Positions 25,900 through 31,646 of a DNA stretch of 48,361 nt are shown piece after piece. Each line of letters starts with the position of its first letter. Within the stretch, counting starts at the first letter, position 1. The position numbers were made by a program, and so were the translations under genes. The DNA lies in assembly GCA_018819135.1 (NCBI GenBank), contig JAHJQK010000054.1, forward strand, positions 1-48,361, read 5' to 3'. Source of the DNA: Pseudomonadota bacterium (GTDB lineage: Bacteria; Desulfobacterota; SM23-61). Under the pieces are notes generated by a model, which was given only the letters and a program-made list of their open reading frames with translations, made no database searches and was not told the DNA's origin.

Positions 25900-26583
25900 A
25901 TGAGTTTTTTTGGCAGAACAAGTGGCAATGACGAGGATCAAGAAAGGCAGCAGCGGACTTTTTATTCCGGCGGCTCCCAAGAAACGGGAAGACCATTTTG
26001 GCCCGATGCTACCCGGGAAAAAGTTATCGAAATCTTGGCCGATGAAATCGAGGTTATCAAAAAAGAGGGCGACTCAAGGGTTTTTTATAGGACCAATGCT
26101 TTGGAATTTATAACCAAAGAAGGCGCGGCCGCGTGCGCCCTTGATTATTCCTTAAAGCAAAATATTGAACGTCTATTCGATCAGGAGATTGTCACGAAAG
26201 GCCGGGCACAGAGTACAATTGAATTAAGAGAGGCCATAGCGGGGATTGAGGTAAGACTGTCCAGTAAGTTTGCGGAGGTCTTGAAACGTGATGGTGCGTG
26301 GTTGGAAAATTTGATCACCCTTGAAGAAACGGCGCAAAGCCGGGAGCATGTCAAAGTGGAGCGCCAAGACCTTAATGCGAGGCTGCTGGAGGTTTTCAGT
26401 GATCCGCTTTGGGCCTGCCTTTTGCTGAAGTCCATGCCGAAAATTCTTGACGCGGCGATTCAAGCTCTTCCCGCCGGAAAGGACATTCAGGACGTTTTGC
26501 AAGAACACGAGGAATCCGTTGCGCGAAGCCGGAAAAGTCGCGGGGAGAAAATTGAAAAGCTTCGGCAATTTTTGAAAAAGTAA
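25900..26583 (+). CDS. Unknown helical protein of the terminase unit
   Basis: A 227-aa soluble protein from ATG 25900 (ribosome site AGGAGG five bases upstream; a GTG at 25864 overlapping the previous stop is a weaker alternative). A hydrophilic start is followed by long amphipathic helices, including SLKQNIERLFDQEIVTKG and a segment of about 40 residues rich in Glu, Arg and Leu. The C-terminus is very basic. I recognise no phage structural family, although the position after terL is where portal or head proteins usually are. Confidence 0.6.
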   Translation: MSFFGRTSGNDEDQERQQRTFYSGGSQETGRPFWPDATREKVIEILADEIEVIKKEGDSRVFYRTNALEFITKEGAAACALDYSLKQNIERLFDQEIVTKGRAQSTIELREAIAGIEVRLSSKFAEVLKRDGAWLENLITLEETAQSREHVKVERQDLNARLLEVFSDPLWACLLLKSMPKILDAAIQALPAGKDIQDVLQEHEESVARSRKSRGEKIEKLRQFLKK

Positions 26584-26627
26584 AGAAAACCCTCTTCGAA
26601 TGAGGGGGGTCAAACACTGGAGGTTGT

Positions 26628-27074
26628 ATGAATAAGTTCAAAATTTTGGATATCGAGTTTGAGCCGGGAAGTGATCCCCGGGCAAAGGATCTTGATAAAT
26701 GGGTAAAGGAAAGGCAGGGTGACGCGTCCGTTCTGGAAAGTGCTACGGGCCAGGCGGCCAGGGCGGAGCGGGAAGCGATGTTTAATGGGGCCTTCGGCAT
26801 GAAAAAAGAGGAAGGTCAGCCGGAGAAGAAAACGGGCGGCGAGAAAAAACCCTTTGAAGATTTGCGAAAGGAACTCAAAGAGCTTGAAGAAAGTTTGACA
26901 CGCGAGGGGATCGTATACAATCCCTTGGTCGAATTTCGGCAAAAACTTGAGGACTGGACGGTTTCTCTTAAAGAATCTGATTCGGATGATCTCGACGAGG
27001 AGTTCGCTGGCGTCAAAAAGTCGAGCCTGGAAATCGCATCTGAAATTAGAAACTTTAAAAAGAAAAAACAATAG
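26628..27074 (+). CDS. Unknown charged protein, end of the terminase unit
   Basis: A 148-aa protein, about 40% charged, with a predicted coiled-coil-like stretch near residues 75-100 (FEDLRKELKELEESLTREG) and a lysine-rich tail. No family recognised. A GGAGGTTGT ribosome site precedes the ATG. It closes the run of four genes starting at terL. The strong hairpin at 27275-27295 lies about 200 bases downstream. Confidence 0.55.
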   Translation: MNKFKILDIEFEPGSDPRAKDLDKWVKERQGDASVLESATGQAARAEREAMFNGAFGMKKEEGQPEKKTGGEKKPFEDLRKELKELEESLTREGIVYNPLVEFRQKLEDWTVSLKESDSDDLDEEFAGVKKSSLEIASEIRNFKKKKQ

Positions 27075-27079
27075 CCCTG

Positions 27080-27240
27080 CCAGCACTCCTGGGTCCAGTG
27101 GGTGGGCCTAAAGCCCCGTCGAGGCTGGCGGGGATGATCCACGTTTCTCGCCGGGGCAACCCATCGCCGGGACTGTTTAGGTCCCGGTTGAACTTATACA
27201 TTTTCTTAAGCCCCGTGGCCGCCGGGCAAAAAATAGGTGG
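27080..27240 (+). ncRNA. GC-rich structured region between converging genes
   Basis: About 160 non-coding bases with several possible stems, including CGGGAC/GTCCCG around a seven-base loop (27172-27190) and GGTGGG against a CCCATC later on. The GC content is well above that of the flanking DNA. It might be an independent RNA or a structured 3' end. Strand is uncertain. Confidence 0.35.
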
Positions 27241-27274
27241 CCAAAAACTTCGAAGTTCTCATTTCCTCCGGAGG

Positions 27275-27300
27275 GGGGCCAGGAAAGCTGGCCCCTTTCT
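27275..27300 (+). terminator. Strong hairpin terminator of the terminase unit
   Basis: A perfect 8-bp stem GGGGCCAG/CTGGCCCC (27275-27282 and 27288-27295) with loop GAAAG, followed by TTTCTC on the plus strand. It separates the terminase unit from the converging gene at 27324-27902. Confidence 0.65.
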
Positions 27301-27323
27301 CGACTATCCTCCGAGGGCCATTA

Positions 27324-27902
27324 TCACTTGGGAGGTGATCCTATCTTGATCTTGTCATTTAAAATTTTATGGGAGATTTCATACACGCCCTTCATGGTTT
27401 CTCTCATGCGGTCTCTATGAATGAACGAATTAATACTTCTATCCAGGATTGATTTTGTGATAGTCACCGAAACATATATATCAAGCCATGAAATCTCTTT
27501 CTTAGGAAAAACACGGATCCAGGAATCTAAAATCGTCCATAATTGCTTATCTGCTTGGGTATTGGAAATGATTTTTTGTCCCAAATAATTTTCGTAATTT
27601 GTTTGATCTAATACGTGCCCATCCACGTCGCCGAGGAGATAGAGTGTATCAGATCTAATGTAGTCAACCAAAAATCTTGAAAGAAGCCATTCTATGGGAA
27701 TTGCTTCTCGATAGGTTTCATACAATAATTTGTTCATTCCGAGAAGAATTGAATGGTAATCCGAATTATCCGTGGGATTGGTCAGAGTAATAGCATAATC
27801 AATGAGGCGACGCTCAAACGCCCGACCTTCTTCAATTGGTCGGTCAACAGAGAGAGCATAAACCTTGTCTGGCAGAATTAGGTATTCAGGAAAATTTTCC
27901 AT
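27324..27902 (-). CDS. Unknown island protein on the minus strand
   Basis: A 192-aa acidic, soluble protein from the ATG at 27902, preceded by an ideal AGGAGGT site seven bases upstream (the frame continues 11 codons further but without a ribosome site). It has several helices (IEWLLSRFLVDYIRS, then QADKQLWTILDSWIRVF) and no signal peptide or known motif. It is the only element gene besides the integron cassette on this strand and is divergent from the ParB-like gene. This position is often used by regulators, immunity or defence functions; none can be assigned here. Confidence 0.6.
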   Translation of the reverse strand: MENFPEYLILPDKVYALSVDRPIEEGRAFERRLIDYAITLTNPTDNSDYHSILLGMNKLLYETYREAIPIEWLLSRFLVDYIRSDTLYLLGDVDGHVLDQTNYENYLGQKIISNTQADKQLWTILDSWIRVFPKKEISWLDIYVSVTITKSILDRSINSFIHRDRMRETMKGVYEISHKILNDKIKIGSPPK

Positions 27903-28073
27903 TTTAAATACCTCCTTTTTCTTTCCCTTTACCAAACTGTGGGTAAGGTGTCAATGGCAAAGTATCCCTTGATTAAGGACTCTAAATCATTCGAGCATGA
28001 GTGCAATAATTTAAGGAACGACAAATATATTTCCGACAGACATAATAAAATTTTTGCGAATGAGGCCAATTCT

Positions 28074-28649
28074 ATGAAGGTAAAGGATTTGAAACCAGCC
28101 AAGCACAACCCGCGAAAGATAAGTGAGAAGAAACTTGATATGCTCGGGAAAGCCATGAGGGAATTTGGAGACCTCTCCGGGATTATCTTTAATCGTCAAA
28201 CGGGGAACTTGATCGGTGGTCATCAAAGGATAAAACATCTTCGGCCAGATTGGGAAATCGTCAAAAAGAATTGTCAGGACGATCTCGGGACCGTGGCGCA
28301 AGGATTCATCAAGACACCGTTTGGAGATTGGGTTTACCGTGAGGTCGATTGGGATCTTAAAAAAGAGAAGGCGGCGAATATCGCGGCGAACAAACACGGA
28401 GGGGAGTTTGACTTTCCCATGCTCGACGGAATCCTTTCTGATCTGGATGACATTGATTTGGAGCTTACCGGGTTTTCCGAGGAAGAGCTATTTAAGGATA
28501 ATCTTGAACATGAAGAAATCGACCTGAGACCATACAAGATGACCCATGTCTTGCTATCCTTCCCGCCGGAAAAAATGATCGACATTCAAAAGTACCTGGA
28601 TAAAATTCTGGAAGTCCCGGGGGTGGAATACGAACAGGGCAGCAATTAA
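28074..28649 (+). CDS. ParB/Spo0J-like nuclease-domain protein
   Basis: A 191-aa protein from ATG 28074 (GAGG eight bases upstream), where the domain begins: KVKDLKPAKHNPRKISEKKL, then MREFGDLSGIIFN and GGHQRIKHL. Longer starts at 27939 or 27954 add a segment without homology. The C-terminus has FSEEELFKD and ends VEYEQGSN. In mobile elements this ParB-N domain is usually fused to, or paired with, a DNA methyltransferase. Here the next gene is methyltransferase-like and overlaps. It is unlikely to be a partition protein, since no ParA is present. Confidence 0.75.
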   Translation: MKVKDLKPAKHNPRKISEKKLDMLGKAMREFGDLSGIIFNRQTGNLIGGHQRIKHLRPDWEIVKKNCQDDLGTVAQGFIKTPFGDWVYREVDWDLKKEKAANIAANKHGGEFDFPMLDGILSDLDDIDLELTGFSEEELFKDNLEHEEIDLRPYKMTHVLLSFPPEKMIDIQKYLDKILEVPGVEYEQGSN

Positions 28650-29184
28650 AACCGATCATTCCTATTTTGAGGAAAAAATAAAACTCAGGATCGAGGGCCT
28701 TCCCGAAAAGAACCCGGTCAAGGTTCTGGATATGTTTTCCGGGAATGGTTTGATTTGGGCCGAAATCGAAAAGAGGACGGGGCGGGAAATCCTGATCCTC
28801 CGCATCGACCGCGAAAGGGGCAAGCGGGGGACCTACCTGGTCGGCAACAACCTAAAATTCGATCTGGACTATGATAATTTCGATGTGGTGGACGTGGACG
28901 CCTACGGGGTGCCATTTGGCCAGCTTGAAAGAATTTTTAGCAAATCCTCACAGCCGAAGATGGTTTTTATAACCTTCATTCAATCCCAATGGGGCACCCT
29001 TCCGCGAAAGATGCTGAACGCTCTCGGTTATACCAATGGAATGATAAAGAAGGTTCCTACGCTGTTTTATCGCGCCGGACAACAAAAATTTCTCCGATAC
29101 CTGGCAAGCAGGGGCGTCAAAAAATGCCAAATTTCCTATACTCCGGATAAAAGAAAAAATTATCTAAGTGTCGAATTTTGTTGA
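28645..29184 (+). CDS. SAM-dependent methyltransferase-like protein, non-standard start
   Basis: The class I SAM motif VKVLDMFSGNG, then VDVDAYGVP (D-x-D-x-Y-G, as in motif IV of some methyltransferases), mark the fold; about 179 aa. The first ATG in frame (28732) would cut through motif I, yet no ATG, GTG or TTG lies upstream before the in-frame stop at 28576. I propose the ATT at 28645, which overlaps the ParB stop as ATTAA; CTG 28726 or a +1 frameshift from the ParB frame are alternatives. The target (DNA, RNA or protein) is unknown. Confidence 0.6.
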   Translation: MKTDHSYFEEKIKLRIEGLPEKNPVKVLDMFSGNGLIWAEIEKRTGREILILRIDRERGKRGTYLVGNNLKFDLDYDNFDVVDVDAYGVPFGQLERIFSKSSQPKMVFITFIQSQWGTLPRKMLNALGYTNGMIKKVPTLFYRAGQQKFLRYLASRGVKKCQISYTPDKRKNYLSVEFC

Positions 29185-29235
29185 CATATTTTAAATTTTT
29201 TAATAAAATACTTTAAGGATAGCGAGGAAGGGAAA

Positions 29236-29958
29236 ATGGCCTATATTTACAGACCAAAAGGCAAGGCGGGGGAATACGGAGAACTGGCTCTGAACCATTA
29301 CAAGGGATGCGGTCATGGCTGCCGATACTGCTATGTCCCCCCCCCGATTCTCTACAAGTCCCCGGAGCAATTCCACGGCAACCCCCAGGCCCGGGCCCTG
29401 AATCAGAAACTTCTCAATAAGGAGCTCGAGGCCATCAGGGGGAAATCCGTTTTCCTCTGTTTCACCTGTGACCCCTATCAGCCGATCGACACAGAGGCGA
29501 AAGTAACCCGCGAGATCATCCAGCGGCTTCGCCTTTATGACGTGAGCGTAAACATCTTGACCAAGGGCGGACCCAGGAGCACCCGGGATTTTGACCTCCT
29601 GGCCAAAGATCCAAAATCACAGTATGGGGCCACGCTCACTTTCTTAAATGCAGAAGATTCCCTGAAATGGGAACCGGTGGCGGCTCTACCCAAGGAAAGA
29701 ATCGATGCCCTCAAACAAGCTCACGCCTTGGGAATCAGAACATGGGCCAGCCTGGAGCCAGTGATTGACCCAGACCAATCCCTTGAACTAATCCACCAGA
29801 CCAAAGACTTTGTGGACCAATACAAAATAGGCCGGTGGAATCATGACCGCCGGGCGGATCGAATAGATTGGAAAACCTTCGCGGAAGAGGCGGTCGAATT
29901 GTGCCGGGAGTTTGGGAAAAAATATTACGTCAAAAAGGATCTGTCTATTTTCTTGTAA
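29236..29958 (+). CDS. Radical SAM protein, spore photoproduct lyase-like
   Basis: A 240-aa protein with the cluster-binding signature C25-x3-C29-x2-C32 (CGHGCRYCYVP). Typical TIM-barrel pieces follow: FLCFTCDPYQPID, VNILTKGGPRSTRDF, ATLTFLN and TWASLEPVIDPDQ. This is the pattern of the SplB/Rv2578c-like group, some members of which repair or modify DNA. The protein ends after the barrel, with no extra domain. Ribosome site GAGGAAGGG. It lies 51 bases after the methyltransferase-like gene, so the trio with the ParB-like gene may act on DNA. The reaction is unknown. Confidence 0.8.
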   Translation: MAYIYRPKGKAGEYGELALNHYKGCGHGCRYCYVPPPILYKSPEQFHGNPQARALNQKLLNKELEAIRGKSVFLCFTCDPYQPIDTEAKVTREIIQRLRLYDVSVNILTKGGPRSTRDFDLLAKDPKSQYGATLTFLNAEDSLKWEPVAALPKERIDALKQAHALGIRTWASLEPVIDPDQSLELIHQTKDFVDQYKIGRWNHDRRADRIDWKTFAEEAVELCREFGKKYYVKKDLSIFL

Positions 29959-30048
29959 GGCAGAGCCATTTCTGACCCTGCCTCGCTCTTTGAAAATTGA
30001 ATATTTGATTTCATTTTTGAGGATCTAATGATCACGGATTGAAAGAGG

Positions 30049-30124
30049 GGATAACGACTCAGTTGAGCGGTTGCCACAAGCGAAGCATCGCAGGTAACCG
30101 ATCCGCTCGAACTGACGGTTAGGC
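30049..30124 (-). other. Integron attC recombination site
   Basis: On the minus strand: R'' GCCTAAC (30124-30118), spacer CGTCA, L'' GTTCGAGCGG, a variable stem region, L' CCGCTCAAC, spacer TGAGTC, and R' beginning GTTATCC (30055-30049). GTT-C-GAGCGG pairs with CCGCTC-AAC, leaving the extrahelical C expected of folded attC. The stop codon TAG of the cassette gene overlaps R'', as in many cassettes. All parts match the attC consensus. The end of R' is host-derived, because cutting is between G and TT. Confidence 0.9.
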
Positions 30125-30692
30125 TACAGGTCCTTTGCTTTTTCCTTTGCTGATGAACCACGTCGCCGCCCAAATTCCTCAATTGCGAAATCAGTTCGGA
30201 AGATCACGGAAGACCTGTCAAGCTTGCCCGCGAACCGCTCGACATGGAGGGTTGCCCCAGGTTTGCGCCAGGTATAGATCCGGTTCTCGAAAGTCGCACC
30301 CATTCGATTCTGAACCTCTTTCGTCTTGAGGTCGCCCTCACCATATTTCTCCTTGAGTGCACCCGCGACCTGAGGAAAGTGCTTAGCATCAAACCAGATA
30401 TAGATACCGTGTAGTTTCCGTCCGTAGAAAGTCAGTAGCAGTGCACTAACCGGAGCCCCGGCAATCGTTTCCCCCTCGCGAAGGCTGCAAGTTTGGTCGG
30501 CCCCTGGACTGTTGGAATCACGGCACGAAAACCTTGAGTTACCCTCGATAGCCGCGATGTCCGAACCCAGTGTGATGCCTTTGAACTCAAACGGCTCCGA
30601 TTGAGCGAGCACCGACGTAGAGACACATAGTAAAGCAAAGATCATAATTGCGCTCATCTTGGACCTCCCGGCTCTCCTGAGTCAAAGCCTAA
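30055..30692 (-). mobile_element. Solitary integron gene cassette (638 bp)
   Basis: On the minus strand the cassette begins TTAGGC (30692-30687), right after a G at 30693, and ends with the G of attC at 30055. Joining the two ends rebuilds a perfect GCCTAAC...GTTAGGC attC. Removing it restores an unbroken GATG-TTATCC target, a GTT secondary site. It holds one gene. No integron integrase or attI is in the window, so it was probably inserted by an integrase acting in trans at a secondary site. Confidence 0.85.
30124..30657 (-). CDS. Cassette-borne exported protein of unknown function
   Basis: A 177-aa protein with a signal peptide ending near VLA-QSEP (about residue 19). The mature part starts FEFKGITLGSDIA and contains a cysteine pair (C45 and C57) and a hydrophobic strand SALLLTFYGRKLHGIYIWF. 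No family is recognised, but the overall shape resembles small periplasmic proteins of Proteobacteria. It is more GC-rich than the surrounding DNA. GGGAGGT lies five bases before the ATG. A minus-strand promoter at 30712-30741, outside the cassette, can express it. Its function is unknown. Confidence 0.8.
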   Translation of the reverse strand: MSAIMIFALLCVSTSVLAQSEPFEFKGITLGSDIAAIEGNSRFSCRDSNSPGADQTCSLREGETIAGAPVSALLLTFYGRKLHGIYIWFDAKHFPQVAGALKEKYGEGDLKTKEVQNRMGATFENRIYTWRKPGATLHVERFAGKLDRSSVIFRTDFAIEEFGRRRGSSAKEKAKDL

Positions 30693-30711
30693 CATCAATA
30701 GATTGATCCGT

Positions 30712-30741
30712 ATAATACCCCAATTCACGCCCAGTTGTCAG
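30712..30741 (-). promoter_or_regulatory. Candidate promoter reading into the integron cassette
   Basis: On the minus strand CTGACA (30741-30736), 18 bases, TATTAT (30717-30712). It lies outside the cassette and just before its first base, so it plays the part of an integron Pc. Confidence 0.5.
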
Positions 30742-30754
30742 AATAAGAAGTCAT

Positions 30755-30789
30755 TAAAAAAACCCCACCTCTCTTTTAAGAAATGGGGT
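30755..30789 (-). terminator. Minus-strand intrinsic terminator upstream of the cassette promoter
   Basis: The stem ACCCCA (30789-30784 on the minus strand) with TGGGGT (30767-30762) is followed by a run of T residues (30762-30755). It resembles the hairpin at 18374-18408 near the left island end, with the same ACCCCATTTCTT arm. Confidence 0.55.
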
Positions 30790-30947
30790 CCAATATCTCC
30801 TTACCATGCCTTCCCTCCGAGCAAGGTGATTGGAGAGCGTATTTCTAAGGGGATAATAACAGAATGGGAAGGAATGTCAATTCAAAAAGTCGGGTTGTGA
30901 TGCCAGCAGACCTACCAAAAACTCATTAAACTACCCTCATTTTACTC

Positions 30948-30976
30948 TTGACAATATTTTACCCCAATTGTATAAT
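30948..30976 (+). promoter_or_regulatory. Perfect sigma70 promoter for the RHH-lipoprotein pair
   Basis: TTGACA (30948-30953), 17 bases, TATAAT (30971-30976): a full consensus match with ideal spacing, 21 bases before the RHH start codon. It is the strongest promoter I see in the island and implies expression while the element is integrated, unless a repressor blocks it. Confidence 0.85.
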
Positions 30977-30997
30977 TACACCTAAAAAGGAGGTTCG

Positions 30998-31177
30998 ATG
31001 AAAAAAAAGGACATTAAGACGAATATTATTTTCCCAATGGAAATGTGGGAACAGGCAAAAAATCAAGCTGTCAAAGAAAGAATAAGCTTGGGTGAATTGG
31101 TACGGAAATCTTTAGGGGAATACCTAAAGAAGAAATCTAAAAAGAAAGGAGACGAAAAACCTTTGGGTGTCATGTAG
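30998..31177 (+). CDS. Ribbon-helix-helix (CopG-like) regulator
   Basis: A 59-aa protein starting MKKKDIKTNIIFPMEMWEQA. The strand KTNIIFP followed by two helices (EMWEQAKNQAVKERI and LGELVRKSLGEYLKK) is the RHH fold of small dimeric DNA-binding proteins, and the tail is lysine-rich. AAGGAGG lies four bases before the ATG and a perfect promoter at 30948-30976. It is followed within eight bases by a lipoprotein gene. With a one-turn leader between promoter and start, binding at its own promoter is plausible. Toxin-antitoxin pairing is not supported, as the partner is a lipoprotein. Confidence 0.8.
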   Translation: MKKKDIKTNIIFPMEMWEQAKNQAVKERISLGELVRKSLGEYLKKKSKKKGDEKPLGVM

Positions 31178-31185
31178 GAGGGAAG

Positions 31186-31533
31186 ATGAAAAAAATATTT
31201 TTGTTGTTTTGGATTTTGGTTATTTTGGCAGGATGCGCCCACCCTGGAGGTTGGATGGGACAAAAAAAAGCAAATAGACCAATCATAGAATCTACCATTG
31301 AAGAAATGAATAAATTCCCTCAATGTATCATCTTGGGTAAGGTTGAGGGAGATTACAAACTATGGCAGGCTTTTGTTCCCTTTTTCTGGGCCAAACAAAC
31401 ATCTGATGCAACTAAAGATGGAGCCATTCTAAAAGCGGCAGAAATGGGGGGAACCCATATCGTTTGGAGAGAGAAAGGCCAGTTTGAATATAAAATGGCC
31501 ATCGCAGAGGGTACAGTTTACAAATGCAAATAA
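31186..31533 (+). CDS. Small lipoprotein of the DUF4156/RcsF-like type
   Basis: A 115-aa precursor with a short signal peptide and lipobox ILAGC at 13-17. The mature half ends ILKAAEMGGTHIVWREKGQF and YKMAIAEGTVYKCK, a layout seen in small outer-membrane lipoproteins related to DUF4156 or RcsF (AA-x-GA-x-xV). It follows the RHH gene by eight bases and is expressed from the same consensus promoter, so it is likely a surface-changing cargo gene of the lysogenic-conversion type. Exact function unknown. Confidence 0.7.
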   Translation: MKKIFLLFWILVILAGCAHPGGWMGQKKANRPIIESTIEEMNKFPQCIILGKVEGDYKLWQAFVPFFWAKQTSDATKDGAILKAAEMGGTHIVWREKGQFEYKMAIAEGTVYKCK

Positions 31534-31558
31534 AAACTAATCCTCTTAAAATGAGCTT

Positions 31559-31614
31559 AAAGGGCAAGGCTGATCACCTTGGGGAAGGTCAAACTCCCGG
31601 TCCCCCTGCCCTTT
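31559..31614 (+). promoter_or_regulatory. Structured leader or terminator before the integrase gene
   Basis: Outer stem AAAGGGCA/TGCCCTTT (31559-31566 and 31607-31614) encloses a small hairpin ACCTT-GGGG-AAGGT. No T-run follows, so it is a weak terminator; it may be a leader hairpin controlling integrase, which starts 33 bases downstream. Confidence 0.4.
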
Positions 31615-31646
31615 CAGATAATAAGGGAGAGAAGGGAGGGAAATAA

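Noticed and set aside
28074..28649. Plasmid partition ParB
   Set aside because: No ParA or parS-like repeats are nearby, and the domain neighbours a methyltransferase-like gene.
29990..30010. boxA-like rRNA antitermination sequence (GCTCTTTGAAAATTGAA)
   Set aside because: No rRNA gene, boxB or boxC is nearby; the match is short and probably chance.
30998..31533. Toxin-antitoxin module
   Set aside because: The RHH protein's partner is a lipoprotein with a signal peptide, not a toxin-like cytoplasmic protein.
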